Notes: generated from the letters alone by a model not told the origin. Counted from the stretch's first letter, positions 1 through 11,097 are shown. The stretch: DNA of 64,000 bases from Nostoc sp. PCC 7524 (GCF_000316645.1 NC_019684.1:2137501-2201500), one strand, 5' to 3'. Numbers and translations: made by a program.

Positions 1-41
1 GTTGCTGAACTTTTTTCCCCATTCGTTTTTGTCTTTCCAGG

Positions 42-114
42 TGGAGGTTAGCGGACTCGAACCGCTGACATCCTGCTTGCAAAGCAGGCGCTCTACCAAC
101 TGAGCTAAACCCCC
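42..114 (-). tRNA. tRNA-Ala (anticodon UGC)
   Basis: Read on the minus strand this is a 73-nt cloverleaf. The acceptor stem is GGGGGTT paired with AACCTCC (one G-T pair), the D-arm begins GCTCAGTTGG, the anticodon loop contains TGC, the T-arm has GGTTCGAGTCC, and the discriminator is A. No CCA is encoded. It is the second tRNA of the rRNA spacer. Confidence 0.97.
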
Positions 115-200
115 CAACCGAATTTTGGATTTTGGATTCGCAATTTCGGATTGCAAAATACAATCTAAAATCTAAAATCGCCAACCTAAAATTCTTCAGG

Positions 201-274
<74 letters not shown>

Positions 275-393
275 GTACTCGAACCAAATCATAGTTTGAA
301 AGCTTCAACAATCTCTGCGACCGACCTAGAGTAGACCATCTCCAAATCTATTCACTTTCGCTTTCGATTTGTGAGTGGATTCGGTCTCCCTCA

Positions 394-1882
<1,489 letters not shown>

Positions 1883-2052
1883 AATCGTTTGTTTTTAGCT
1901 CTTTCTTTGGCTGCTCTTTATCCACCCCAGCCTGGTGTGATTTTTTCTTGACGCAGGGTCTTGTTGTATACTGGCTTTCAAACTATAATATTTTCAAGGT
2001 TCGGTCGCCTCCGGACTGCGCTTTGCCGCGCTCGTCTCTCAGGCACTTATCC

Positions 2053-2081
2053 AATATAGCTAACTCTCAACACAGTGTCAA
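2053..2081 (-). promoter_or_regulatory. rRNA operon promoter
   Basis: On the minus strand TTGACA (2081-2076) is followed after 17 bp by TATATT (2058-2053), a near-consensus sigma-70 promoter. Transcription would start near 2046 and give a leader of about 165 nt before mature 16S. It lies 114 bp from the divergent glyQ start. Confidence 0.8.
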
Positions 2082-2194
2082 CTCTTTCCACAAAATATTT
2101 TCTCCTCTTTTTTTTCTGCCCCTTCAAACTCTCCACAGTAGGGCTTTCTAGGCAACAATGGTGTATGCACTGTGCTGACTCAGGAGGATAGAGC

Positions 2195-3106
2195 GTGAAT
2201 TTTCAGTCGGTAATAGCTACACTGCATCAGTTCTGGGGCGAGTCTCTTTCAGAGAGACCTGGCGGTCAACGCGGTTGCTTGATTGCCCAGCCCTATGACA
2301 TTGAGAAGGGAGCAGGTACGAAAAATCCCCATACGTTTTTAAGGGCATTGGGGCCTGAGCCTTGGGCTGTGGCTTACGTTGAACCATGCCGTCGTCCTAC
2401 AGATGGACGCTATGGTGAAAATCCTAATCGTTTCCAGCACTATTATCAGTACCAAGTTTTGATTAAGCCTTCACCAGACAATATCCAAGAGATTTATCTT
2501 GATTCTTTGAGGGCTTTGGGTATTCGTCCGGAAGATCATGATATTCGGTTTGTGGAAGATAACTGGGAAGATGCAACTGTAGGTGCGTGGGGTACGGGTT
2601 GGGAAGTTTGGTTAGATGGGATGGAAATTACTCAATTTACTTACTTCCAGCAGTGTGGGGGTATTGATTGCCGTCCGGTTTCGATTGAAATTACATACGG
2701 TTTAGAGCGATTAGCGATGTATCTCCAAGAGGTAGAGGCGATTACGAAGATTCATTGGACGGACGATATTACTTATGGAGATGTTTTTCTGCAAAATGAG
2801 ATTGAGCAGAGTACCTACAACTTTGAAGCGTCAAATCCTGAGATGCTCCTAACTCTGTTTAATTTGTATGAGCAGGAGGCTAATCAATTGACAGAGCGTG
2901 GTTTAGTCTTACCAAGTTTGGATTACATCATGAAGTGTTCACACACTTTTAACTTACTGGATGCTAGAGGCGTAATTTCTGTAACCGAGAGAACTCGCTA
3001 TATTGCCAGGATTCGACATTTGGCGCGGAAGGTTGCTCATTTATATGTTGAGCAAAGGGAAAAGTTGGGTTTCCCTTTGTTGAAGAATGCCTTAGTTGCA
3101 CAGTAG
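2195..3106 (+). CDS. glyQ: glycine--tRNA ligase alpha subunit
   Basis: GlyQ is the catalytic alpha subunit of the heterotetrameric bacterial glycyl-tRNA synthetase, which charges tRNA-Gly in the cytoplasm with ATP and glycine. The 303-residue protein is full length. It shows the family's class II core, including the N-terminal [12 protein letters not shown], the [16 protein letters not shown] segment near residue 65 and [20 protein letters not shown] near residue 127. The start is GTG, with a strong AGGAGGA ribosome site 8 bp upstream. It is divergent from the rRNA operon and followed by a hairpin terminator. The beta subunit gene is not nearby, which is normal in cyanobacteria. Confidence 0.97.
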   Translation: MNFQSVIATLHQFWGESLSERPGGQRGCLIAQPYDIEKGAGTKNPHTFLRALGPEPWAVAYVEPCRRPTDGRYGENPNRFQHYYQYQVLIKPSPDNIQEIYLDSLRALGIRPEDHDIRFVEDNWEDATVGAWGTGWEVWLDGMEITQFTYFQQCGGIDCRPVSIEITYGLERLAMYLQEVEAITKIHWTDDITYGDVFLQNEIEQSTYNFEASNPEMLLTLFNLYEQEANQLTERGLVLPSLDYIMKCSHTFNLLDARGVISVTERTRYIARIRHLARKVAHLYVEQREKLGFPLLKNALVAQ

Positions 3107-3148
3107 AAATTAGTGCTTAATATTTGTTAAAACTAAGTAAGATTTCTT

Positions 3149-3173
3149 AACCCTCCTGGTTATCAGGAGGGTT
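3149..3173 (+). terminator. terminator after glyQ
   Basis: The inverted repeat AACCCTCCTG / CAGGAGGGTT has a short 5-nt loop and lies 43 bp after the glyQ stop. Only a weak T tract follows, so it may act as a bidirectional or processing hairpin. Confidence 0.6.
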
Positions 3174-3215
3174 ATCCGTCATTTATCAAGCAAATTTATT
3201 GATGGTGCTAGAGAG

Positions 3216-3701
3216 ATGGTGAATTGGAGTGAAGTTCTAGAACCGATCGCGGCTTGGTTTCGTTCTCTGGGAGTTCCTGAACCGATTGTGCATTGGGGAC
3301 ATCCGGCGATGATGGCGATCGTTATTTTTGTTGTGGGTAGTTTTGTCGGGGTGACAGGTTGGAGAGGAAAACTACTTGAGGATAAAGATAAAGATGCGGC
3401 TCTGAGAAGTCGGATTTCTCATCGTCAATTAGCACCGTGGCTGTTTATATTCCTAGCAGGTGGTTATACTGGCGGAGTTCTGTCTTTAGTGATGCAGCAT
3501 CAACCACTGTTTGCAAGTCCTCATTTTTGGACTGGTTCATTGGTACTATTACTGTTGCTAATTAATGGCGTGATTTCTTTGAGTGGTTTTGCGGGAAATA
3601 AAAAAGCTTTACGTGCAGCTCATGCTTATTTGGGTAGCGTGACACTTGGTATTTTATTGCTCCATGCAGTTTTAGGATTTAACTTGGGTATCTCTTTATA
3701 G
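3216..3701 (+). CDS. DUF4079 family membrane protein
   Basis: The protein has 161 residues and four hydrophobic segments (about residues 28-45, 73-93, 104-122 and 137-157), separated by a charged loop near residue 55 that is rich in K, D and E. The arrangement, with conserved histidines at W-H-W-G-H-P, S-H-R-Q and near the C-terminus, matches the DUF4079 family of cyanobacterial and plastid membrane proteins. The histidines could ligate haem, as in cytochrome b561-like folds, but that is inference. It stands alone between two hairpin terminators, so it is probably monocistronic. Confidence 0.75.
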   Translation: MVNWSEVLEPIAAWFRSLGVPEPIVHWGHPAMMAIVIFVVGSFVGVTGWRGKLLEDKDKDAALRSRISHRQLAPWLFIFLAGGYTGGVLSLVMQHQPLFASPHFWTGSLVLLLLLINGVISLSGFAGNKKALRAAHAYLGSVTLGILLLHAVLGFNLGISL

Positions 3702-3770
3702 TGCAGTTACTGCATTTATAAATAAATTTCATTCATCTTTAATTCTGTTGAAGTTAGGCTACATAAGATT

Positions 3771-3795
3771 AAGCCCGCTTGTGTGGGCTTTTTTC
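3771..3795 (+). terminator. rho-independent terminator after DUF4079 gene
   Basis: The hairpin AAGCCC...GGGCTT with a GC-rich stem is followed by TTTTTTC, 70 bp after the stop codon. This is a classic intrinsic terminator. Confidence 0.85.
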
Positions 3796-3915
3796 GTATT
3801 CACTTCATGAACTATACTTCAGCCAAAGCATGAAAGGTTTTCTAGACGATTAAGCCCTAGCTATTTTTAAGTTGGCTGTAAATTCTATTTGTCAGGTACT
3901 TGTATAAGAAGTCTT

Positions 3916-6270
3916 ATGATTCAGACTGGTGGTGTGATTATCTGTATTGCCTATATTCTGGGATTGCTATTGACTGCTGTTCCTGGGGGTGGGGTGTGGA
4001 TTTTGCTGTTGGGAATAGTGGGTGCGGTACTGTCGAGAAAGCGATACACCAAAGGACGGGAACTTACATACAAATCAGAAACTGCTAAAGGCAGGGTGAA
4101 GGAAACAGCTAACATCTGGCAAATTATGCCTCATGCGCGAGTATGGCTAATAGCTGGTTTGATAGGATTGTTGGCTAGTTTTTACTTGCAATGGCGAGTA
4201 CCGGCAGCAGGAGCAACCGATATTAGTCAATTTGTGCCACCAGCGAATAACAATAATCAAGAACAACTGGTGATTGTGCGCGGTGAAATAATTAGTAGTC
4301 CTCGTGTGACTCGCAGTCAACGGGGACAATTTTGGTTAGAAGTATCGCAGCTAGATAAAGTCAAAAAGGAAAAAGATACGGAAGAAACTCAAAAAGGAGT
4401 AACGGGCAAGTTATATGTGACTGTACCGATACTTCAGGCTACTGGGTTATATCCTGGCCAATCAATTGAAATAACTGGGGGATTGTACAAGCCGAAAGCG
4501 GCTTCTAATCCTGGTGCTTTTGACTTTCAGAAGTTTTTGAGGCAAGAGGGCGCGTTTGCTGGTTTGATGGGGCGGCAAATCAATATTTTAGATGAGGATC
4601 GCCAATGGGGATGGTGGCAAATCCGGGAGCGGATTGTGCGATCGCAGGTGCGTTGGTTGGATATTCCACAGGGGCCACTTGTCAGTGCAATGGTGTTAGG
4701 TAGTAAAGCTGTGGATTTGCCCTATGATATCCGCGATTTGTTTGTCAAAGCAGGATTAGCCCATGCTTTAGCAGCTTCAGGGTTTCAAACTTCGCTGATT
4801 TTGAGTGTAATATTGCAGCTGACAAAGCGTGCAAAAAAAGCCACGCAAGTCACCCTGAGTTCACTGGCTTTAATTACCTTCCTGTGTTTAACAGGTTTTC
4901 AACCGTCAGTGCTGAGAGCCGTAATTATGGGATTTGCGGCTTTGGTAGGGTTGGCATTAAGTAGGAAGGTAAAACAGTTAGGTTCATTATTATTAGCAGC
5001 AACTTTATTATTACTATTTAATCCTTTATGGGTTTGGGATTTAGGTTTTCAGTTGAGTTTTTTAGCAACTTTGGGGTTGGTTGTTACAGCGTCGGCAATT
5101 ATTAACCGTTTGGATTGGCTACCATCGGCGATCGCTTCTTTAATTGCTGTGCCTTTGGCAGCGACAATTTGGACTTTACCTGTGCAACTTTTTGTTTTTG
5201 GGGTTGTACCTGCTTACAGTTTGCTGCTGAATATCATTACTACACCATTAATTTCGATTATTAGTATCGGTGGTATTATTAGTGCGATCGCTGGGTTAAT
5301 GTTTCCAGAGGTTGGTAGTTTATTGACTGGGTTGTTGCATTACCCGACTCTCTGGCTAATTAAATTGGTGGAATTCTTCAGTCAATTACCAGGAAATTCT
5401 CTGGCTTTAGGTAGTATATCTACTTGGCAGTTATTAGCAATTTATGTATTAATACTTTTCGTGTGGTTGTGGCGTTGGTGGCAGCAACGTTGGTGGTTTG
5501 CTAGTTTAATTGCTTTTGGTTTAGTTATCTTTCCAGCTTGGCATTCTACAAATACATTAATGAGGATAACTTTGCTGGAAGCTGGTGCAGAACCAGTTTT
5601 AGTGATTCAAGATCAAGGAACAGTTACCCTGATTAACAGTGGTGATGAAGGTACGGGACGCTTCACAATTTTACCTTTTTTACAACAACAAGGTGTTAAT
5701 CATATAGATTGGGCGATCGCGACTGACTTCCAAAGAAATAATAATGATGCTTGGTTGGAAGTTTTACAAAATTTGCCGATTAAAAATTTCTATGCTTATG
5801 CCATAAATAAGGAAAATACAATTACTAATCAAGCAATTCCACAAGTTTTACAAAAGAAGCAGGGAATATATGAAGTGTTGCCTATCGGTCAAACTATTAA
5901 TACTGGTTCTACAGTTGCACAATTAATTAACGAACAACCTATTTTACAATTGCAAATTTTTGGACAAAGTTGGTTATTGGTGGGGGATGTCAAGGCTAAA
6001 GAGGTGGAAAGAATTATGAAAGTTGGAGGGTGGCCGAATCCTCAAGTTTTGTGGTGTAAGTCTGAGTCTCTCAAAGATTTAGTCATCTCCCTCAAACCAC
6101 AGGTAGCGATCGCTGGTTATGGCAACTTGGACTCTAATACTTTGACTGAACTCAGCAAAACCACAACAAAGTTATTTTTTACCGCACAGGATGGGGCTAT
6201 CCAATGGACACCCAAGGGTGAGTTTGAGTCTTTTATTCAAGTCACAGAGAATAAGTCTTCTGCTATATAG
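3916..6270 (+). CDS. comEC: ComEC/Rec2-type DNA uptake channel
   Basis: ComEC forms the inner-membrane channel for single-stranded DNA in natural transformation. The protein has about 784 residues: two N-terminal membrane segments, a DUF4131 OB-like region (about 80-200), the Competence domain with 8-10 membrane helices (about 225-530, including AHALAASGFQTSLIL and LTGFQPSVLRAVIMG), and a C-terminal metallo-beta-lactamase-like region. That region begins MRITLLEAGAEPVLVI but lacks the HxHxDH metal motif, having TDFQRNNNDAW instead. An in-frame TTG lies 27 bp further upstream at 3889, but the ATG is the more natural start. Neither start has a strong ribosome site. Confidence 0.88.
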   Translation: MIQTGGVIICIAYILGLLLTAVPGGGVWILLLGIVGAVLSRKRYTKGRELTYKSETAKGRVKETANIWQIMPHARVWLIAGLIGLLASFYLQWRVPAAGATDISQFVPPANNNNQEQLVIVRGEIISSPRVTRSQRGQFWLEVSQLDKVKKEKDTEETQKGVTGKLYVTVPILQATGLYPGQSIEITGGLYKPKAASNPGAFDFQKFLRQEGAFAGLMGRQINILDEDRQWGWWQIRERIVRSQVRWLDIPQGPLVSAMVLGSKAVDLPYDIRDLFVKAGLAHALAASGFQTSLILSVILQLTKRAKKATQVTLSSLALITFLCLTGFQPSVLRAVIMGFAALVGLALSRKVKQLGSLLLAATLLLLFNPLWVWDLGFQLSFLATLGLVVTASAIINRLDWLPSAIASLIAVPLAATIWTLPVQLFVFGVVPAYSLLLNIITTPLISIISIGGIISAIAGLMFPEVGSLLTGLLHYPTLWLIKLVEFFSQLPGNSLALGSISTWQLLAIYVLILFVWLWRWWQQRWWFASLIAFGLVIFPAWHSTNTLMRITLLEAGAEPVLVIQDQGTVTLINSGDEGTGRFTILPFLQQQGVNHIDWAIATDFQRNNNDAWLEVLQNLPIKNFYAYAINKENTITNQAIPQVLQKKQGIYEVLPIGQTINTGSTVAQLINEQPILQLQIFGQSWLLVGDVKAKEVERIMKVGGWPNPQVLWCKSESLKDLVISLKPQVAIAGYGNLDSNTLTELSKTTTKLFFTAQDGAIQWTPKGEFESFIQVTENKSSAI

Positions 6271-6837
6271 CTTAATTCACCCCTTGATGCGTCCATATGA
6301 CTCACATATAGCAATCCGATTTGATTCTGTATCCCTTACGGCAGTCGTAGCCATACTTATTTGCATAGTCAGGTAATGCTCGTAATCAAAATACTTTTAA
6401 TTCAAAAATATATTTTTTATTGTTAATTAACAATAAAGTTGCTTTTGTTATCAGTTATACGATTATTTAGTAATATTTAGTGCTAGTAAATATTAAAATT
6501 TTTCTCCAAGGTTAGCAACCCTTGATCGCCAGAGATATTATTGTTAATTTTATACTTATTTAAGTATGATTATAATTCCATCATGTGAAATTGGCAATTT
6601 ATTACAATTTTAAAATTTTTATAAAAATTAGAACTTGATTTTAACTGCACAAGTCAATTTATCTAATTTTATTAACTTTGGAATCCGGAAAATTTTATCG
6701 ATACAACCAGCATATTTAAGGTTTAGTCAAGCAAATACACCGATATTTTCGAGATTGACTATCATAGAATTATTAACTTTCAGATTGAGTTGAGAACATC
6801 AACAATATCTGAACCTTAGCAGATAGGTTATTTTAAT
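6271..6837. other. AT-rich intergenic region
   Basis: This 567-bp gap is very AT-rich. It contains a copy (6305-6328) of a dispersed sequence, catatagcaatc-c-gatttgatt, seen again at 44248-44272. No RNA gene or convincing terminator was found. The promoter of the following GGDEF gene should lie here. Confidence 0.5.
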
Positions 6838-8136
6838 ATGGTTGCCTGTAAAATCCTAGTTGTTGAGGATGAAAAACTCCTAGCCTACAATATCAAAAAT
6901 AGTTTACAAAAATTAGGATATAATGTGCTGGAAATTACAGATTCTGCGGAGAAAGCAATTATAAAAGTAGCAGAAAATTATCCCAATTTAGTATTATTTG
7001 ATATCTACTTGGCAAGAGAAATTAATGGTGTACAGGTAGTAGATATTATCCAAAATAATTTCCATATACCAGTGTTATATATAACCGACTATTCGGAATA
7101 TATAAAATCACGTAAAAAGCCTCTGGGTGAGCCTTTCAGTTATATTTTGAAGCCACTGAGAGAGATAGACTTGCATCTTGCTGTGGAAATGGCGCTAAAT
7201 CGCTATCCAACCCAGAGGAAACGGCAAGTAGAACAGCAGAGAATGGAGGCAATTATTAACAGTATGGGTTGTGCAGTAGTTGTCACATTTACTGATGGTT
7301 GCATTGAGATGATGAATCCAATGGCAGAGAAACTGACTGGTTGGCAGCAAAACGAAGCTGTTGGCAGGGATTTAACAGAAGTTGTAAACCTAATTGACAA
7401 AGATATGGACGAAGAAATTGAGAATCTAGCTAAACAGGCAATGCAAGCTGGTGAAGTTTTGAATTTACCAGAAAACTGTACACTGATTTCCAAGGATGGC
7501 AAAGAAATACCCATTGGAGATAACATTGCACCTATCCGTGACAGAAATGGCAACATTACTGGCGCAGTGTTAATTTTTCAAGACATTACTCAACGCAAGC
7601 ACACTGAGGTAGAATTACTCCGCAATGCTTTTTATGATGGGCTGACAGCATTACCCAATAGAATTTTATTTTTAGATCGTCTCAAACAAGCTATTGAGCG
7701 TAGTAAGCGCCGCAGTGATTATCGTTTTGCGGTGTTATTTCTAGATTTAGATAGTTTTAAGGGCATTAACGATCGCTTTGGGCATGGGATGGGAGATGAT
7801 TTTTTAGTAGCGATCGCTCGCCGTTTAGAATCTTGTGTACGTAGTGGCGATACTGTAGGGCGATTTGGTGGCGATGAATTTGCTGTACTCTTAGAAGACA
7901 TTAGAGATATTAATGACGCTATCAACGTTGCCAAGCGAATTCAAGACACCCTAGGTTTGCCACTGAATTTAAACGGTAATCAAATCTGTACTACAGCCAG
8001 CATCGGTATTGCGTTAAATCGCGGTGGCTATGATAATCCAGAAAGCCTACTCAGATGTGCTGATAACGCCATGTACCGTGCCAAGCAGCAAGGAAAAGCC
8101 CGTTATGGTGTTTTTAATGAAGCTGCCAATTGTTAG
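6838..8136 (+). CDS. response regulator with PAS and diguanylate cyclase (REC-PAS-GGDEF)
   Basis: This is a predicted signal-dependent diguanylate cyclase that makes cyclic di-GMP from two GTP. The 432 residues form three modules. A receiver domain (1-120) has acidic residues E10-D11, phospho-acceptor D55 (LVLFDIYLA) and lysine in YILKPL. A PAS domain (about 132-255) contains MNPMAEKLTGWQ and ends with the PAC-like LIFQDITQRK. A GGDEF domain (about 262-428) has an intact GRFGGDEFAVL active site and an RSGD inhibitory I-site exactly five residues before GGDEF. Both catalysis and product inhibition are therefore expected. It stands alone, with no partner histidine kinase nearby. Confidence 0.92.
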   Translation: MVACKILVVEDEKLLAYNIKNSLQKLGYNVLEITDSAEKAIIKVAENYPNLVLFDIYLAREINGVQVVDIIQNNFHIPVLYITDYSEYIKSRKKPLGEPFSYILKPLREIDLHLAVEMALNRYPTQRKRQVEQQRMEAIINSMGCAVVVTFTDGCIEMMNPMAEKLTGWQQNEAVGRDLTEVVNLIDKDMDEEIENLAKQAMQAGEVLNLPENCTLISKDGKEIPIGDNIAPIRDRNGNITGAVLIFQDITQRKHTEVELLRNAFYDGLTALPNRILFLDRLKQAIERSKRRSDYRFAVLFLDLDSFKGINDRFGHGMGDDFLVAIARRLESCVRSGDTVGRFGGDEFAVLLEDIRDINDAINVAKRIQDTLGLPLNLNGNQICTTASIGIALNRGGYDNPESLLRCADNAMYRAKQQGKARYGVFNEAANC

Positions 8137-8293
8137 CTATAGCCCTTGAGTAGTCAGCATTATCATCTTGCTTAACAGTGAGTGCATCTATCTCAAAAAC
8201 TGTTTATCTTTAAATTGATTTAAATTAAAAAACCTAAATTATATTTAATATTAAAATTTTGTGATTAAAAATAATTTTCCTAACGATAACCTT

Positions 8294-8324
8294 TGTAGAG
8301 ACATTACAATGCAACATCTCTACA
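8294..8324. repeat. short palindromic repeat (gtagagac type)
   Basis: TGTAGAGA and TCTCTACA flank a 15-nt centre. The arms match the inner arms of the longer element at 23015-23095, which suggests one dispersed family. It lies 20 bp before the maa start. Confidence 0.55.
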
Positions 8325-8343
8325 GAATTTATTTACATAGATA

Positions 8344-8904
8344 ATGAAAAAAACCGAAAAACAAAAAATGCTCGCGGGCGAACTATATTTAGCCAATGAT
8401 CCAGAATTAGTAGCTGATCAAAAACGAGCTAGTCGCCTCCTGCAAATGTATAGTGCAACGACAGCAGAACAACTGGAACAACGGCAGCACATTTTAGAAG
8501 AATTATTTGCCAAAGTAGGGGAAAAAATCACCATAGTACCGCCATTTCATTGTGATTATGGCAGTAACATTGCCATAGGCAATGGGACATACATGAACTA
8601 TGGCTGTGTGATTTTAGACTGCAATCAAGTAGAAATTGGTGACAATGTTTTGTTAGCTCCTTATGTCCAGATTTATGCTGCGTATCATCCTATAGAACCG
8701 GAAATTCGCTTAACTGGGAGAGAATTAGCTACCCCGATTAAAATTGGTAATAATGTCTGGATTGGTGGTGGCGCCATTATTTGCCCAGGAGTCACCATTG
8801 GGGACAATACTACTATTGGTGCTGGCAGTGTGGTTGTCAAAGATGTACCTGCAAATGTTGTAGCAGCTGGTAATCCTTGCCGGATCATTCGGCATTTATC
8901 GTAA
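8344..8904 (+). CDS. maa: maltose/galactoside O-acetyltransferase family protein
   Basis: This is a cytoplasmic acetyl-CoA-dependent sugar O-acetyltransferase of the LacA/Maa/NodL group. The 186 residues start with the Mac domain (about 5-58, KMLAGELYLANDPEL), followed by left-handed beta-helix hexapeptide repeats (about 75-180, such as IAIGNGTYMNYGCV, IKIGNNVWIGGGAIICPGVTIGD and IGAGSVVVKDVP). The catalytic His lies in AAYHPIEP near residue 115. The length is normal for the family. The true sugar substrate cannot be told from sequence. It is convergent with ccbP, with only a few bases between. Confidence 0.88.
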   Translation: MKKTEKQKMLAGELYLANDPELVADQKRASRLLQMYSATTAEQLEQRQHILEELFAKVGEKITIVPPFHCDYGSNIAIGNGTYMNYGCVILDCNQVEIGDNVLLAPYVQIYAAYHPIEPEIRLTGRELATPIKIGNNVWIGGGAIICPGVTIGDNTTIGAGSVVVKDVPANVVAAGNPCRIIRHLS

Positions 8905-8911
8905 ACTTTGA

Positions 8912-9292
8912 TTAAAATTTGTAGCCTCTAGCCAGCCAATACATCCAATCGGCGATCGCTTCTTGAGTTTCTTCATCAACATCAATAGGTTCAATATCAG
9001 AAAGCTTGGCAGAATGTATATCATCTTCCTTACCGCCGATGTACGCGACTTCCACATACATATCTTTTAAACAATCATCCTCTGGGGCCATTCCTAAGAC
9101 TTCCACTGGTTTTTCCTCAATGGTGGAAGTTTTGCGTGACTTCTTCTTCCACTTACCCATAAAGGGAAAATCCAAAGTATCGTCAAGGTAATAATACCAG
9201 CCCATTGCCCGGTCTTCTTTATCCTCAGCATCGACAATAATCTCTGTTGCAATGCGATTTTCCCTGGTTTCGTCGCGTTCTACACTAGCCAT
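8912..9292 (-). CDS. ccbP: CcbP-type calcium-binding protein
   Basis: This small acidic protein (126 residues from the chosen start) matches the Calci_bind_CcbP family. It has the RENRIATEIIVDA segment, then AMGWYYYLDDTLDFPF, and clusters of Asp and Glu throughout. In Anabaena PCC 7120 CcbP sequesters calcium in vegetative cells and is removed in differentiating cells to allow the heterocyst calcium rise. That role is known for the family and inferred here. The start is uncertain: in-frame starts also occur at 9322 (ATG), 9340 (ATG) and 9367 (TTG). I chose 9292 because family similarity begins just after it. No convincing ribosome site decides the matter. Confidence 0.82.
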   Translation of the reverse strand: MASVERDETRENRIATEIIVDAEDKEDRAMGWYYYLDDTLDFPFMGKWKKKSRKTSTIEEKPVEVLGMAPEDDCLKDMYVEVAYIGGKEDDIHSAKLSDIEPIDVDEETQEAIADWMYWLARGYKF

Positions 9293-9402
9293 AAGACTAA
9301 AGTTTGTTGTTGATAACTCCATCTTGCCAAAAAGAAACATGGCTACTGAGCCATATTCCCAAAGCAATCATATCGGTAAATACCCTTTGTGGGCGGTCTT
9401 TT

Positions 9403-9428
9403 AACTCAGAACTCGGAACTCAGAACTC
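9403..9428. repeat. short tandem heptamer repeat (aactcag/aactcgg)
   Basis: About 3.5 copies of a 7-bp unit, aactc-a/g-g. The surrounding gap (9293-9679) between ccbP and ocp is otherwise AT-rich and must hold both promoters. No other structure was seen there. Confidence 0.6.
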
Positions 9429-9679
9429 TCCATGTGTCAATAAATTTATCTAGATTATGAAAAATTAGCGTTTTATCTAAAAAATTATGGCATTCCTGTA
9501 AGGTAGATGCTTCAAAGACTTCAGCCATCAACGAGACTAAGTTACTGAGTCAAAATGTAAAGTTTATTTAATTTTTGCAAATATTTGTGATACTTTGGAC
9601 ACGAGAAGCAAAACTGTATCCTCAAAGACGTTTTGTTTCACTTTCTGTCAGGTATAAACTTCACAAGGTAGTCCTCTGT

Positions 9680-10639
9680 ATGGCAATTACTATCGATTCA
9701 GCCCGTCGTATTTTTCCCAATACACTACAGGCTGATGCAGTTCCAGCTTTAACTGCACGATTCAACCAACTCAGTGCTGAAGATCAACTGGCATGGACAT
9801 GGTTCGCTTTCTTAGAAATGGGTAAAACTATTACAGTTGCAGCGCCTGGTGCAGCTAGTATGCAGTTTGCAGAAGCAATCCTGAACCAAATCAAGCAAAT
9901 GACTTTTGAGGAACAGACTCAGGTGATGTGCGATTTGGCAAACCACACAGATACTCCTATTTGCCGCACTTATGCTACTTGGTCACCTAATATCAAGCTA
10001 GGTTTCTGGAATCAACTTGGGGAATGGATGCAAGAAGGTATTGTTGCGCCAATTCCTACTGGCTACCAACTTTCAGCTAATGCTAAAGCGGTATTGGAAA
10101 CCTTGAAAAGTCTTGATCAAGGACAACAGATTACCGTCCTCAGAAACTCTGTTGTAGACATGGGTTTTGATATCAACAAACTAGACGGTTACACAAGAGT
10201 TTCTGAACCAGTAGTTGCGCCTAAAGAAATTTCTCAGCGTGTTAAAGTCTCCATTGAGGGAGTTAACAATCCCACTGTGTTGAATTATATGAACAACTTG
10301 AATGCAAATGACTTTGATGAACTGATCAAGTTGTTCGTGGAGGATGGGGCTTTGCAACCTCCCTTCCAAAGGCCAATTGTTGGCAAAGATGCCATTTTGC
10401 GCTTCTTCCGTGAAGAGTGTCAGAACCTCAACTTGCTCCCAGAGCGCGGTGTAGCTGAACCCACAGATGATGGCTATACTCAAGTGAAAGTGACTGGTAA
10501 GGTTCAGACTCCTTGGTTCGGTGCCGCAGTAGGGATGAACATGGCTTGGCGCTTCTTGCTCAACCCCCAAGGCAAAATCTTCTTTGTAGCGATTGACTTG
10601 TTAGCTTCTCCTAAAGAATTGTTGAATTTGGTTCGCTAA
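9680..10639 (+). CDS. ocp: orange carotenoid protein (OCP)
   Basis: OCP is a blue-green-light photoreceptor that binds a ketocarotenoid and, when photoactivated, docks on the phycobilisome core and dissipates excitation energy as heat. The 319-residue protein has the helical N-terminal carotenoid-binding domain (1-165, starting TIDSARRIFP), a linker, and an NTF2-like C-terminal domain (about 195-319). The key C-terminal Tyr and Trp lie in the segments starting NPTVLNYM and ending GMNMAWRFLL. The ATG at 9680 is chosen; an in-frame extension of 35 residues upstream does not resemble the family. The FRP gene follows 128 bp downstream, the usual pairing for OCP1-type proteins. Confidence 0.97.
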   Translation: MAITIDSARRIFPNTLQADAVPALTARFNQLSAEDQLAWTWFAFLEMGKTITVAAPGAASMQFAEAILNQIKQMTFEEQTQVMCDLANHTDTPICRTYATWSPNIKLGFWNQLGEWMQEGIVAPIPTGYQLSANAKAVLETLKSLDQGQQITVLRNSVVDMGFDINKLDGYTRVSEPVVAPKEISQRVKVSIEGVNNPTVLNYMNNLNANDFDELIKLFVEDGALQPPFQRPIVGKDAILRFFREECQNLNLLPERGVAEPTDDGYTQVKVTGKVQTPWFGAAVGMNMAWRFLLNPQGKIFFVAIDLLASPKELLNLVR

Positions 10640-10677
10640 GATAACATGACAAAAAACTAAATAGCCGATTGTAGTGG

Positions 10678-10705
10678 TGATCGCTCTTGATCAAGAGAGC
10701 GATCA
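10678..10705 (+). other. hairpin between ocp and frp
   Basis: TGATCGCTCT and AGAGCGATCA form a 10-bp perfect stem around an 8-nt centre that is itself self-complementary (TGATCA). No T run follows, so it is more likely a processing or stabilising element between ocp and frp than a full terminator. Confidence 0.5.
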
Positions 10706-10767
10706 ATTATTCTGAGCAAACGTCTTGTCCTCAGCAATTAATTAATAAACAAATTTTAGATTGAGTC

Positions 10768-11097
10768 ATGCCAGTGAGTGAAATTGAATGGACTGATATT
10801 GAAAAAAAGATTGCTCGAGCTGCTTTTGATCAAGCCTACAAAAGAGAGATTGAGGCTTTGCTCAAACAAGTTCAAATGGAGGCTAGCACGCTCGTAGATT
10901 TGGACGAGCTTTGGCAGTTACACGATTTCTTGAGTGCTAAAAGGCATGAAATCGAAGGTAAGTATAACTACCAATACTCGGCGCTGCTATTTGTCTTTGC
11001 TGGATTAGTCAAAGATGGCTGGCTCCATTTGAATGAACTTGAAGGATTAACCAAAGATAAGCTGTCTAAAGTTTCTGCTTTGGCAAGGATGTACTAG
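10768..11097 (+). CDS. frp: fluorescence recovery protein (FRP)
   Basis: FRP is a small helical dimeric protein that binds the C-terminal domain of active OCP, detaches it from the phycobilisome and speeds its return to the orange form. The 109 residues match the family: EIEWTDIEKKIARAAFDQAY at the N-terminus and the conserved patch DLDELWQLHDFLSAKRHEIEG near residues 43-63, which carries the W, D and R residues used for OCP contact. Its position just after ocp supports the call. Confidence 0.95.
   Translation: MPVSEIEWTDIEKKIARAAFDQAYKREIEALLKQVQMEASTLVDLDELWQLHDFLSAKRHEIEGKYNYQYSALLFVFAGLVKDGWLHLNELEGLTKDKLSKVSALARMY

Noticed and set aside
9575..9679. N-terminal extension of OCP by 35 residues
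   Set aside because: The family begins at MAITIDSARR, encoded from 9680; the extension has no similarity to the family and no ribosome site.
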